DNA of 20,808 nt from Nitrospiraceae bacterium (GCA_003454665.1 DMKB01000202.1:1-20808); one strand, 5' to 3'. Shown: positions 1-8,247, counted from the first letter of the stretch. A program made the numbers and translations. Notes: generated from the sequence alone by a model not told the origin.

Positions 1-527
1 GCCTGCCCATTATTCGCCCTCAGGAGTGTTTCCGCCCTTTGTTCGCCGAATCGCTTCACCCAACGCCGAACAAGCCACTCCGGATGGGAGGTGAGAATGG
101 ATAATCGTTCTCCCGGATCACCGGTGTCCGGGTAGGCAAAGGTGTCGCGGCTTCTTTGTACGTTACGGAGCAGGCCATTCACGTACCCCTGCTTTCCGCC
201 GAGGCGCTTGGCCAGTTCCGTTGAGGTATTCACGGCAGCGTGTGCAGGGACTTTGTCCAGAAACAGGATTTGATACACGCCGAGGCGCAGGATGTTCCTC
301 GTCCAGGGGTCGGTTTTTTTCACCGGCCGCTCAGAAAGACGGTTCAAAACCCAGTCGAGCAATGCCCTGTTCCTGAGGGTCCCGTAAACGAGCTCCAGGA
401 TAAATGCATTGTCAAGGGCATTGAACTCCGGGCGTGACTGTTCGAGGAGCACGCCGGCGAAGACACCGTCCTCGGTACGGCGGAGTATCTCGAGCGCTTT
501 TTCTCTGGCCTTATCTGCTTGTCCCAC
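1..527 (-). CDS. rsmB: 16S rRNA (cytosine-967-C5)-methyltransferase RsmB, N-terminal part (cut by window start)
   Basis: RsmB/Sun methylates C967 of 16S rRNA using S-adenosylmethionine. About 175 codons are present, covering the NusB-like RNA-binding domain. The reading starts GQADKAREKALEILRR, continues with ELVYGTLRNRALLDWVL, and passes LRLGVYQILFLDKVPAHAAV and NTSTELAKR. The SHPEWLVRRWV linker then leads towards the catalytic domain, which lies outside the window. All of these are typical of the family. I chose the GTG at 527-525 because no ATG or GTG is available just upstream in frame; it overlaps the end of the DUF116 gene by 17 bases, and its ribosome-binding site is weak. It is the last visible gene of the def-fmt-DUF116-rsmB operon, so translation is probably coupled to DUF116. 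I am sure of the family and less sure of the exact start. Confidence 0.9.
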   Translation of the reverse strand, partial: MGQADKAREKALEILRRTEDGVFAGVLLEQSRPEFNALDNAFILELVYGTLRNRALLDWVLNRLSERPVKKTDPWTRNILRLGVYQILFLDKVPAHAAVNTSTELAKRLGGKQGYVNGLLRNVQRSRDTFAYPDTGDPGERLSILTSHPEWLVRRWVKRFGEQRAETLLRANNGQ

Positions 528-1293
528 GGGGTTTTTGACAGCCCTTCGAGAGATAGGAAAGGGCTTCCGAGACTTTGGCGATATCCACGCTCGTGTTGAA
601 ACACGGCCCGTGCGGGCGGTCGTTCAGAATCCCGATTACCGGAAGCGGGTAGGCGTCCTGGATGCCGCTGGTCAGATCCCGCTCGCACGCGACGGCAATG
701 ATCGCCTCGGGCCTGGCCTCCGCCACCCTCCGCCGCGCGAGGGTGCCGCCGGTTGCCACAGACAGGTGCACCCCGTACTGTTGGGCCAGTTCGACGAGGT
801 CCTTGATCCTGCACTTGCCGCAGGCCTGGCACTTGTATACGTCGCTGGTGATCTTAATGGCACAGTCGTTGAACTGGAGACAGTGCGGCATGAGCAGGAG
901 GATGCGTTTTGAACGGACCCCATTGCATTTGGCGCGTATGAGGAGGTTGTTTACCTCAACGAAAGATTGCTGAATCTTCGCTTTCGAAATGCCGAGGATC
1001 TTGCCGACGACGACCATGATGGGAAAGAGCACCTCGATTACGATACCCCTGAGCCGGTGAGACCAGAATATCTCCCGGCCCCGGATGAGTGTGAGAATCA
1101 GGAGGGCGACACCGAAGATGAGAAATCCGACAACGGCGCCCATGGTGATGCAGACAACCCTTGGTGCCAGGGGGTGAATATTTTTGAGCCCGATGTACGG
1201 GATCAGGTAGAGCCCCACGGTGACGGCCGTGATCAAAAAGACGGTAAAGACGATAAGGCCTATGAATATTCTCTTTTTCGGTTCGTCGGTCAT
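511..1293 (-). CDS. DUF116 family membrane-associated cysteine-rich protein
   Basis: A 260-residue DUF116 protein of unknown biochemical function. Two hydrophobic segments (about residues 8-33 and 46-70) suggest membrane anchoring at the N terminus, and a third hydrophobic stretch lies at about 84-100. The soluble C-terminal part carries the family's cysteine pattern: C138 and C144 in LLLMPHCLQFNDC, then C155, C158 and C161 in KCQACGKC, then C203 in VACERDL and C231. A metal or Fe-S cluster is likely from this spacing but is not shown by the sequence. The gene sits between fmt (129 bases upstream) and rsmB (17-base overlap), an arrangement known from deltaproteobacteria and Nitrospirota. The context suggests a role linked to translation or rRNA modification, but that is inference. 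The family assignment is secure; the function is not. Confidence 0.88.
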   Translation of the reverse strand: MTDEPKKRIFIGLIVFTVFLITAVTVGLYLIPYIGLKNIHPLAPRVVCITMGAVVGFLIFGVALLILTLIRGREIFWSHRLRGIVIEVLFPIMVVVGKILGISKAKIQQSFVEVNNLLIRAKCNGVRSKRILLLMPHCLQFNDCAIKITSDVYKCQACGKCRIKDLVELAQQYGVHLSVATGGTLARRRVAEARPEAIIAVACERDLTSGIQDAYPLPVIGILNDRPHGPCFNTSVDIAKVSEALSYLSKGCQKPRGTSR

Positions 1294-1422
1294 CGCCTTT
1301 GGAAACCCTCATTTCGCATTTCTCTATTCCCCATAAACTCACCATGCCAAATCGACAGAAAAAAACAGATACCTTTTTCGCCCTGGAGAGGCATTGAGGA
1401 CTGAGACGTTCGTTTGTTGTGC

Positions 1423-2355
1423 TTACCTTGTGTTTTGAAAGCGTTTTCCTGCGAGTGTCTTATGACCGCGCAAGAAATCGGCTGCGGCCATGGGCTTCTT
1501 CCCTGCCGGCTGGATCCGCAGAATGCGAACCGTTCCCTCTCCGGCGCCTGCGTCGAGGACATCTTTTTCTTTCAGAGAGATCAATCCGGGTTCTCCGTTG
1601 CCGGGCAGAGCCTCCGCTTCGAGTATCTTGATCACGTTCCCGTCCAGGAAAGTATATGCGCCCGGCCAGGGGGTGAGGCCCCGGACACGGTTATGAATCT
1701 CCAGAGCTGAACTGCTCCAGTCGATGAGGCCGTCAGTTTTTTTAAGGAGCGGCGCAACGGTCGCCTTGGAATCGTCCTGGGATAGGGGCGCGATCTTCCC
1801 CGCCGTAATGAGCGGCAGGGCGGCCGTGATAAGACGTGCACCAAGAGCGGAGAGCTTTTGCGAAAGGGTTCCCGCCGTGTCCCCGGGCTCGATCGGTACG
1901 CTTTCCTGCATCAGGATGGACCCCGTATCCATTCCCTCGTCCATCTGCATGATGGTATTTCCCGACTGGACCTCACCCCGTATGATGGCCCAGTTGATCG
2001 GTGCGGCGCCCCGGTAGAGCGGCAGGAGAGAGGCATGAATGTTGATGCAGCCATGTACCGGTAGCGAGAGGATTTCCCTCGGAAGGATCTGTCCATAGGC
2101 CGCGACAATGATGGCCTCAGGATTGATCTGCCGGAGCGTTTCGATGAATTCCGCGTCGCGGACACGTTTGGGCTGGTAGAGGGTGAGGCCGAGCAGGTCC
2201 GCGATGCGCTTGATCGGCGGCGCTGAGACGCTCCGTCCCCTTCCGGAGGGCTTGTCCGGCCGGGTGACCACGCCGGCCACATCATGCCTTGCCTCCACGA
2301 GGGCCTGCAACGGCTGCACGGCAAACTGCGGCGTACCCATGAAAACAAGCCTCAT
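1423..2355 (-). CDS. fmt: Methionyl-tRNA formyltransferase
   Basis: Fmt transfers a formyl group from 10-formyl-tetrahydrofolate to initiator Met-tRNA, in the cytoplasm. The 310-residue length is normal for the family. The N terminus MRLVFMGTPQFA is the family signature, and TRPDKPSGRGR lies at about 31-41. The catalytic core reads INIHASLLPLYRGAAPI at 104-120, with the expected Asn105 and His107 and the third catalytic residue Asp143 in MDEGMDTG. The C-terminal tRNA-binding OB-like domain begins near RVRGLTPWPGAYTF. It starts 23 bases after the def stop, so the two genes are almost certainly co-transcribed, which fits the shared formyl-methionine pathway (Fmt adds the formyl group, Def removes it). 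All key residues are present. Confidence 0.97.
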   Translation of the reverse strand: MRLVFMGTPQFAVQPLQALVEARHDVAGVVTRPDKPSGRGRSVSAPPIKRIADLLGLTLYQPKRVRDAEFIETLRQINPEAIIVAAYGQILPREILSLPVHGCINIHASLLPLYRGAAPINWAIIRGEVQSGNTIMQMDEGMDTGSILMQESVPIEPGDTAGTLSQKLSALGARLITAALPLITAGKIAPLSQDDSKATVAPLLKKTDGLIDWSSSALEIHNRVRGLTPWPGAYTFLDGNVIKILEAEALPGNGEPGLISLKEKDVLDAGAGEGTVRILRIQPAGKKPMAAADFLRGHKTLAGKRFQNTR

Positions 2356-2378
2356 AGACCGATACCCCGATGCATCGC

Positions 2379-2894
2379 CTAAGCCTTCTGCAAGACGGTC
2401 TTCCGGTATTTTCGCCTGAAAATGTTTCTTTTGAGCTGACTCAGCCGGTCAACGAACAGCATCCCGTTCAGGTGGTCGATTTCATGCTGGAGCGCCTTTG
2501 CAAGGAGTCCTTCCGCTTCCAGCTCGAACACCGCGCCCGAGCGGTCCTGGGCGCGCACCGTGACCATTGCCGCACGCGTAATCTTCTCGACGAATTCGGG
2601 AATGCTGAGGCAGCCCTCTTCTTCGATGACGGATCCTTTTGTCGTGAGTATTTCCGGATTAATGAGCACGATAAGCGGATGCCGGGAATACTCCTTCTGG
2701 GCACTCAGGTCGATTATAGCCACCTGGACCGGTACGCCAACCTGGTTCGCAGCAAGGCCCACGCCGGGAGCGGCGTGCATGGTATCGACCATATCGTCGA
2801 TCAGGCGATGTATCGCGCCGTCAATGGCGTCCACGGGGGCTGTCTTTTTCCCGAGGATCGTGTCGGGATATTTCCGTATTTCTCGTACCGCCAT
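2379..2894 (-). CDS. def: Peptide deformylase
   Basis: Def removes the N-formyl group from nascent proteins, using a metal ion at the ribosome exit. The three family motifs are present: GVGLAANQ, EGCLSIP and HEIDHLNG. They supply the metal ligands Cys, His and His, and the catalytic Glu next to the first His. With the start used here (171 residues) these are Cys95, His137, Glu138 and His141. I prefer this ATG, giving MAVREIRKYPDTIL, because that is the usual deformylase N terminus and AGCAGGA lies just upstream. The open frame extends six codons further, to an ATG at 2912 with no ribosome-binding site. It is the first gene of the minus-strand operon and is divergent from the TPR gene. The basic C terminus (KRNIFRRKYRKT) is common in this clade. 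Confidence 0.97.
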   Translation of the reverse strand: MAVREIRKYPDTILGKKTAPVDAIDGAIHRLIDDMVDTMHAAPGVGLAANQVGVPVQVAIIDLSAQKEYSRHPLIVLINPEILTTKGSVIEEEGCLSIPEFVEKITRAAMVTVRAQDRSGAVFELEAEGLLAKALQHEIDHLNGMLFVDRLSQLKRNIFRRKYRKTVLQKA

Positions 2895-2903
2895 AATCCT
2901 GCT

Positions 2904-2931
2904 TTTTAACATGATTTCGTTGAAAAATCAA
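2904..2931 (-). promoter_or_regulatory. Possible sigma-70 promoter for the def operon
   Basis: Read on the minus strand, TTGATT (2931-2926) is followed after 16 bases by TTAAAA (2909-2904). This would place the transcript start within a few bases of the chosen def ATG. The match is modest and the intergenic region is AT-rich, so this is a weak call. Confidence 0.3.
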
Positions 2932-2964
2932 GACTTAAGATCGGCAATCAATATGCCGGTAGTA

Positions 2965-2994
2965 TTGACACCTTACCGTGCTTTGTGGTATTTT
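2965..2994 (+). promoter_or_regulatory. Sigma-70 promoter for the TPR gene, predicting an almost leaderless mRNA
   Basis: TTGACA (2965-2970), an 18-base spacer and TATTTT (2989-2994) preceded by TGG (extended -10). Seven bases downstream lies the ATG at 3002. Initiation at the usual distance would therefore give a transcript with essentially no 5' leader. No Shine-Dalgarno sequence is visible before that ATG, which fits. Confidence 0.6.
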
Positions 2995-3001
2995 TAAAAC
3001 T

Positions 3002-6000
3002 ATGGCAATAGACAAAAATGCAGTCAAAAAAAATGCGCAGAAATACGCGTCCAAGGGCCAATACGACAAGGCCATTGACGAATGGAAGAAGGTCCTCAAA
3101 GAGACGCCGAACGATGCGAATATTTATAACACCATCGGCGACCTGTGCCTCAAGAGGAAGAAGGGGTCGCCGGAAGCAGTGGAGGCCTATAAAAAGGCGG
3201 CTGATTTTCTGGCTGCAGACGGGTTCACCTCGAAAGCTATTGCACTCTACAAAAAAGCCATAAATATCGACCCCAAAAAAATTGACCCGAAAAAAATCGA
3301 AATCCACCTTGCTCTTGCCGACCTGAACGCTGAAAAAGGCCTCACCGGAAACGCCCTCGAAAGTTACAAGATGGTGGCGGACTTCTACAGTAAAAAGAAG
3401 GACACCGTCAAGGCCCTCGGCATTTATCAAAAAATGGCCGATATGAATCCCTCAAACATCGCATTCAGGATGAAACTGGGGGATATGTACGCAAAAGAGG
3501 GCATCAAGCGCGATGCGGCCAAGGCGTACCTTGAAGCAGCCGATGTGTATCTGTCCAAAGACGCCTTCACCGAGGCGCGCCAGCTCTTCGAGAAAGTACT
3601 CGGGCTGGATCCGGACAACAAGCAGGTCTACTACAAAGCAGGTGTTGTCTACTACAAGGAAGGCAAGTTCGTAGAGGCATGCAAGGCCTTCAAACCCGCT
3701 TTCGAGGCGGATTCCAAGAACCAGGAGCTGATTGATCTCTATCTTGACGCACTCGCCAAGGCCGATCGCGGTGCCGAGGCCGTAGAGCTGCTCAAAGAGC
3801 TCCTTTCCAAGGACGCCGGCAGGATCGATCTTCGTGAGAGCCTTTACCGGCAGTATCTCGCGAGCAAGGATGTTGAGAACGCATTGGCCGAGCTGGGCAC
3901 GCTCATCGATGCCAAGGCGGAAAGCAGTGAGTTCGATGCCGCGTCAGAACTCATGAACGCATTTGTGGAAGCGAATCCCGATCATATTGCCGGACACCGC
4001 AAGCTGAGCGAGCTGTACAGTACTATTCATCGTGAAGACGACGCAGCCAGGGAACTCATCCGTGTTGCTGAGCTTCTGATCGCCCAGGGAGACGCTGCCG
4101 GAGCAAAGGAAGAGCTCATTCGTGCCGTTGACCTTGCTCCTGAGCTGCCTGAGGCGCGTCAGCGTCTCGAGCGGATGGATTCGTTGCCCGAGGCCCCCGC
4201 CGCCCCGGGAGGGGTACCGCCCGTATCACCGGAGCCGGCGCCGGCGGTATCCGAACCCGGGCAGGAACTGGCATTCAGCGCCGAGCCATCATCGCTTTCT
4301 GCCGTCGAGTCACCGGGTGTCGAAGAGGATCCCGCTGTTGTCGCGGCACTGACGGAAGTTGATGTGCTGGTAAAGTACGGCCTGGCGAGCAATGCTGCTG
4401 AGCAGCTCGAGACACTTGCCGGCCGGTTTCCGGAAAGTGTACAGGTACGCGCCAAGCTTCGCGAGCTCTATCGTGAGCAGGGCAATACCGCAAAAGCAGT
4501 GGAGCATGGTGTCGAACAAGCTGACATTTTGACCCGGAAAGGGATGCAGGACGAGAGCAAGAGAGTGCTCCTCGAAATTCTGGAGATTGATCCGGGCAAT
4601 AATGATGCCCTGGCAAGGCTTGGCAGGGAAACCGCTTCACCTGCAGGGGAGGAGATGGCGGCGCCATTGACCCTCGAGGAATCGCTCACCTTCGGAGCTG
4701 CCGGAATGCCGGAAGGGGCAGTGTCTGGCCCGGAGGCCCCCGCAGTGGAGTGGCGTCCTCCTTCGTTCGAGAGTCCCGACGCCGAGGAACTATACACCGG
4801 TATTGCGGGCCAGGAAGCGCCGCCGACGTTTGAGGAGTCACTTTCGCTTGAAGACCCCGGCGCCGCTGTTCTCTCTGATGGGATTGCTTCATCCGATCTG
4901 GAGGCGCCCTCCGTGGAGTGGCAACCGTCCCCCGCAGAGCGGAGCGAGGGAGAATTGGCTGCAGCCACTGTCGATATACATGAAGTCTGGTCAGAGGCTG
5001 AATTTTATTACCAGCAGGGTCTGTTTGATGAGGCCCGGCAGCATTATGAAAAATTACTGGCCTTCACGCCGGACGACCAGCGCTTACTTCAGCGGCTCGC
5101 TGAAGTTTCGCGGGAAAAGGAAGAGGTCCAGGAATTTTCACAGCTCGCAGAAGCGGTGGAAGGCCTGGAGGGTTTTGTCCCGTCAGGCCTGTCAGACGAC
5201 GGGGCATTGGCCACGAGCACGTCTGATGAAGAAGCGGTCCAGTCCCTGATGGAGGAATTGAAGCAACTCGAGCCGCAGGAGAGAGCAGGAGTCCAGCAAT
5301 CAACGTCCGGGCTTTCGGATTTTGCAAGAGACGTGGGCAGCAAAGGAAAGGACGTTTTTGAACCCGGTGCTGAGATTGGTGCCGCATTAGAAACTCCCGC
5401 GTCCATTCCGCAGGGAGGGGGAGATGAGTTTTTTGATCTTGCCGCCGAACTGAAAGAAGAACTCGGTACCACGTTTGCCCAGGGAGCGGTAGGTGCCTCC
5501 GAAGATCAGAGCCTGGATGATATTCTTGAAGACCTCAAGCAGGGCCTGGAATCACAGACGAGCATTGAGGACAGCGATACGCATTACAACCTCGGTGTTT
5601 CTTATAAGGAGATGGAATTGCTCGACGATGCTGTTTCCGAGTTTTTATTGACCCGGGAGGGTGAACCAAAGTTTATTCAGAGCCGCTATATGCTCGGGTT
5701 GTGCTACATGGAAAAAGGAGAGTACCACAAGGCCATCGCCGAGCTCGGAAATGCCGTGAGCTTTTCCGAGAGCTTCGGGGGGGAAGTCCAGGAGCGTATC
5801 GGAATGCACTACGATCTCGCCCTCGCGTATCAGGGCGCAGGGAATACAGACGGGGCGGCCCGGCAGCTGCAGACGGTCATCGATACTGATCCGGGATATC
5901 GAGGTGCGGCGATAAAACTGAAAGAATTACAGGAAGGAACAGCAATTTCTCTCGATCAGCTCAAGGAAGACATCGAGAGAGAGATTTCCGAGAAGTTCTT

Positions 6001-6064
6001 CGAAGAAGGAGAACGTATCGAGCTCGAGGAGCGGGCAAAGAAGAGCGAACGGGTCAGCGGCTGA
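3002..6064 (+). CDS. Large cytoplasmic tetratricopeptide-repeat (TPR) protein
   Basis: A 1020-residue protein of unknown specific role, probably a scaffold. Residues 1 to about 395 are back-to-back TPR units (for example YDKAIDEWKKVLKETPNDANIY, FTEARQLFEKVLGLDPDNKQVYYKAG). A Pro/Ala/Glu-rich linker follows from about 396, then a second TPR block at about 450-545. Next comes a low-complexity section with a duplicated module: EESL plus APAVEW, then EESL plus APSVEW, about 52-56 residues apart. A TPR unit lies at about 665-700, an acidic linker follows, and a final TPR block at about 860-985 precedes a charged coiled-coil-like tail. There is no signal peptide or membrane segment. The ATG at 3002 is preferred because MAIDKNAVKKNAQKYASKGQYDKA is the natural N terminus and the promoter places the RNA start there; the frame opens eight codons earlier at 2978. 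It is divergent from def and is followed by glnB. Similar proteins occur in Geobacter and Nitrospirota. Confidence 0.9.
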   Translation: MAIDKNAVKKNAQKYASKGQYDKAIDEWKKVLKETPNDANIYNTIGDLCLKRKKGSPEAVEAYKKAADFLAADGFTSKAIALYKKAINIDPKKIDPKKIEIHLALADLNAEKGLTGNALESYKMVADFYSKKKDTVKALGIYQKMADMNPSNIAFRMKLGDMYAKEGIKRDAAKAYLEAADVYLSKDAFTEARQLFEKVLGLDPDNKQVYYKAGVVYYKEGKFVEACKAFKPAFEADSKNQELIDLYLDALAKADRGAEAVELLKELLSKDAGRIDLRESLYRQYLASKDVENALAELGTLIDAKAESSEFDAASELMNAFVEANPDHIAGHRKLSELYSTIHREDDAARELIRVAELLIAQGDAAGAKEELIRAVDLAPELPEARQRLERMDSLPEAPAAPGGVPPVSPEPAPAVSEPGQELAFSAEPSSLSAVESPGVEEDPAVVAALTEVDVLVKYGLASNAAEQLETLAGRFPESVQVRAKLRELYREQGNTAKAVEHGVEQADILTRKGMQDESKRVLLEILEIDPGNNDALARLGRETASPAGEEMAAPLTLEESLTFGAAGMPEGAVSGPEAPAVEWRPPSFESPDAEELYTGIAGQEAPPTFEESLSLEDPGAAVLSDGIASSDLEAPSVEWQPSPAERSEGELAAATVDIHEVWSEAEFYYQQGLFDEARQHYEKLLAFTPDDQRLLQRLAEVSREKEEVQEFSQLAEAVEGLEGFVPSGLSDDGALATSTSDEEAVQSLMEELKQLEPQERAGVQQSTSGLSDFARDVGSKGKDVFEPGAEIGAALETPASIPQGGGDEFFDLAAELKEELGTTFAQGAVGASEDQSLDDILEDLKQGLESQTSIEDSDTHYNLGVSYKEMELLDDAVSEFLLTREGEPKFIQSRYMLGLCYMEKGEYHKAIAELGNAVSFSESFGGEVQERIGMHYDLALAYQGAGNTDGAARQLQTVIDTDPGYRGAAIKLKELQEGTAISLDQLKEDIEREISEKFFEEGERIELEERAKKSERVSG

Positions 6065-6157
6065 AACCTGCCTGTTTTTTAGGCTGCTGATTAAAGATAA
6101 GGCACGTTTCCCATCCCTTCACTGCTGTAACTCACTGAAATTCAACACATTCTCTTT

Positions 6158-6173
6158 TAGCATTAAACTTGCA
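6158..6173 (+). promoter_or_regulatory. Imperfect sigma-54-like promoter upstream of glnB
   Basis: TAGCAT-N5-TTGCA matches the -24/-12 layout TGGCAC-N5-TTGCW, with a perfect -12 half. The otherwise nearly invariant GG at -24 is AG here. The position (30 bases before the glnB ATG) and nitrogen-linked genes are known to favour sigma-54, but the defect in the GG keeps confidence low. Confidence 0.3.
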
Positions 6174-6202
6174 AATTAATTATACACCAGGAGGAGCGAA
6201 CC

Positions 6203-6541
6203 ATGAAAAAGATCGAGGCGGTTATCAAGCCGTTCAAGCTCGATGAAGTGAAAGACGCGCTCAATGCTATCGGCATCCAGGGCATTACGGTGACGGAAGT
6301 GAAGGGATTTGGCCGCCAGAAGGGACATACGGAACTCTACCGGGGCGCCGAGTATGTCGTCGATTTTCTTCCGAAGGTGAAGGTCGAGATTATCGCCTCT
6401 GACGACGTCGTGGCGAACATTATTGAGACCATCGAAAGGACCGCCAAGACGGGCCGGCTCGGAGACGGGAAAATATTCGTAACTCCCCTAGAAGAGGTCG
6501 TACGGATCCGAACGGGTGAGAGCGGGAAAGCAGCAATATAG
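6203..6541 (+). CDS. glnB: Nitrogen regulatory protein P-II
   Basis: A small trimeric signal protein that reads 2-oxoglutarate and ATP/ADP and controls glutamine synthetase adenylylation, ammonium transport and nitrogen regulators. It has the standard length of 112 residues. The start MKKIEAVIKPFKLDEVKDAL is diagnostic. The T-loop GRQKGHTELYRGAEYVVDFLP contains Tyr51, the residue uridylylated in enterobacterial GlnB. The C-terminal signature TGRLGDGKIFV is intact. An excellent Shine-Dalgarno site (AGGAGGAG) precedes the ATG. glnA follows 135 bases downstream on the same strand, so they form the usual pair. GlnB and GlnK cannot be told apart by sequence alone; linkage to glnA rather than amtB argues for GlnB. 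Confidence 0.95.
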   Translation: MKKIEAVIKPFKLDEVKDALNAIGIQGITVTEVKGFGRQKGHTELYRGAEYVVDFLPKVKVEIIASDDVVANIIETIERTAKTGRLGDGKIFVTPLEEVVRIRTGESGKAAI

Positions 6542-6548
6542 AAATAAG

Positions 6549-6660
6549 CTCCAATCTACAAGTACCAAATTACAAATAAATCCCAAACGTCAAATTTCAA
6601 GTCTGTTTCGGAAATTGGAAATTATTTGGTATCTGGATATTGGGATTTGAAATTTATTTT
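6549..6660. repeat. AT-rich imperfect inverted repeat between glnB and glnA
   Basis: The left arm (about 6549-6603) is a run of short related words such as ACCAAATTACAAATAAATCC. The right arm (about 6610-6658) is its degenerate reverse complement, for example TTTGGTATCTGGATATTGG pairing with the complement of the words around 6550-6572. The transcript could fold into a long weak hairpin ahead of the glnA ribosome-binding site. Its composition and structure resemble short intergenic palindromic repeat elements; whether other copies exist in the genome cannot be seen here. Confidence 0.55.
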
Positions 6661-6676
6661 TGTGGAGGAGGTATCA

Positions 6677-8089
6677 ATGACACCCAAGGATGTACTAAAA
6701 CAAGCGAAAGAAAATGAGACCGAGATGATAGATCTGAAGTTCATGGACTTTCCCGGTCTGTGGCAGCACTTCTCTATACCGGTGGACGAGTTGACGGAAG
6801 AGAGCTTCGAAGAGGGGCTGGGTTTCGACGGTTCGAGTATCCGCGGCTGGCAAGCCATTCATACGAGCGACATGCTCGTCATGCCTGATCCTGAGACGGC
6901 GGTGATGGACCCATTCACGAAATATCCGACGTTGTCTCTTATCTGCAACATCGTCGATCCCATTACCAAGGAGCGCTATACTCGCGACCCAAGACATATT
7001 GCTCAAAAAGCCGAGGCCTACCTCAATTCCTCCGGTATCGGCGACACCGCCTACTTTGGGCCGGAAGCTGAATTTTTTATCCTGGACGATATTCGGTTTG
7101 ATCAAGACTCCCGCTCCGGCTACTATTTCCTCGACAGCAGCGAAGGCATCTGGAACAGCGGCAGGGACGAAAAACCGAACCTGGGATATAAACCCCGGCA
7201 CAAGGAAGGCTATTTCCCCGTGCCCCCCATCGATAGTCAGGAAGACATCCGCACCGAAATGGTGATGGAGATGCAAAAACTGGGCATATTCGTTGAGCGG
7301 CAGCATCACGAGGTCGCCACCGCCGGCCAGGCGGAAATCGACATTCGATTCAGTTCTCTCGTGAAGATAGCAGACCAGCTCATGTATTTCAAATACATCA
7401 TCAAAAACGTGGCGAAGCGACACAACAAGACCGTGACGTTCATGCCAAAGCCGGTTTTTGGTGATAACGGTTCCGGCATGCACACGCACCAGTCCATATG
7501 GAAGGGTGACAAACCCCTGTTTCACGGCGACGGGTATGCGGGCCTGTCTCAGATGGCGCTCCACTACATCGGCGGTATTCTGAAGCATGCCAAGGTGCTC
7601 GCAGCCTTTACCAATCCGACGACGAATTCGTACAAACGCCTCGTTCCCGGATTCGAGGCGCCGGTGAACCTGGCCTATTCGAGCAGGAACCGCTCGGCCT
7701 CCATCCGAATACCGATGTACAGCCCGAGTCCGAAGGCGAAGCGGGTTGAAGTGAGATTCCCGGATCCGTCCTGCAACCCCTACCTGGCGTTTGCCGCAAT
7801 GCTCATGGCAGGCCTCGACGGCATCGAGAACAAGATTGATCCCGGACAGCCGCTCGATAAGGACATCTACGATATGTCGCCGGAGGACCTTGCCGGTGTG
7901 CCGACCATGCCGGCATCATTGGAGGAGGCCCTGGACAACCTCGAGGCAGATCACGACTGGCTCCTGAAGGGCGACGTGTTCACCAAGGATGCGATCGAGA
8001 TGTGGATCAACTACAAGAGGACGAAAGAGGTGGATGAGATCAGGTTGCGGCCCCATCCCTATGAGTTTTTCCTTTACTACAACATATAA
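6677..8089 (+). CDS. glnA: Glutamine synthetase, type I (adenylylation-regulated class)
   Basis: It makes glutamine from glutamate, ammonia and ATP, the main entry point for ammonium. The 470-residue length matches dodecameric GSI-beta enzymes. Recognisable blocks include FDGSSIRGW, the metal/glutamate site PEAEFFILDD, NGSGMHTHQS, KRLVPGFEAPVNLAYSSRNR with the catalytic arginines, and RFPDPSCNPYLAFAAMLMAG. Tyr398 in DIYDM aligns with the tyrosine adenylylated by GlnE, so the enzyme is probably controlled by P-II and GlnE. The ATG at 6677 is chosen because GGAGGAGG precedes it at good spacing and MTPKDVLKQAKENE is the usual N terminus; the frame extends 17 codons upstream, but through the repeat. 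It sits downstream of glnB and ends before a strong terminator. Confidence 0.97.
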   Translation: MTPKDVLKQAKENETEMIDLKFMDFPGLWQHFSIPVDELTEESFEEGLGFDGSSIRGWQAIHTSDMLVMPDPETAVMDPFTKYPTLSLICNIVDPITKERYTRDPRHIAQKAEAYLNSSGIGDTAYFGPEAEFFILDDIRFDQDSRSGYYFLDSSEGIWNSGRDEKPNLGYKPRHKEGYFPVPPIDSQEDIRTEMVMEMQKLGIFVERQHHEVATAGQAEIDIRFSSLVKIADQLMYFKYIIKNVAKRHNKTVTFMPKPVFGDNGSGMHTHQSIWKGDKPLFHGDGYAGLSQMALHYIGGILKHAKVLAAFTNPTTNSYKRLVPGFEAPVNLAYSSRNRSASIRIPMYSPSPKAKRVEVRFPDPSCNPYLAFAAMLMAGLDGIENKIDPGQPLDKDIYDMSPEDLAGVPTMPASLEEALDNLEADHDWLLKGDVFTKDAIEMWINYKRTKEVDEIRLRPHPYEFFLYYNI

Positions 8090-8135
8090 ACAGTACAAAC
8101 AATTGCCCTGAGAACAGGTGACGGTATGACACGGC

Positions 8136-8171
8136 GGCAGGGCCATTATCATGGTGGCCCTGCCTGTTTTG
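8136..8171 (+). terminator. Rho-independent terminator after glnA
   Basis: A perfect 10-base stem, GGCAGGGCCA (8136-8145) with TGGCCCTGCC (8155-8164), a nine-base loop and a following TGTTTTGTT tract. It closes the glnB-glnA unit, 46 bases after the stop codon, and insulates the kinase gene. Confidence 0.88.
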
Positions 8172-8229
8172 TTCCCCTACATTTTTTGCGAGCCGACTTG
8201 CCCCGCATATCTCCTTGCCCGCTGTTATC

Positions 8230-8238
8230 TGGTATAAT
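8230..8238 (+). promoter_or_regulatory. Extended -10 promoter of the sensor kinase gene
   Basis: TGG followed by a consensus TATAAT, with no recognisable -35 at the right distance. Transcription would start about 8245, only about three bases before the ATG at 8248, and no separate Shine-Dalgarno site exists, so a nearly leaderless mRNA is predicted. Confidence 0.6.
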
Positions 8239-8247
8239 TGGTAGGGT

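Noticed and set aside
6054..6090. Hairpin after the TPR gene (TCAGC...GCTGA with a T run) as a terminator
   Set aside because: The T run lies inside the loop rather than after the stem, and the stem is short and interrupted.
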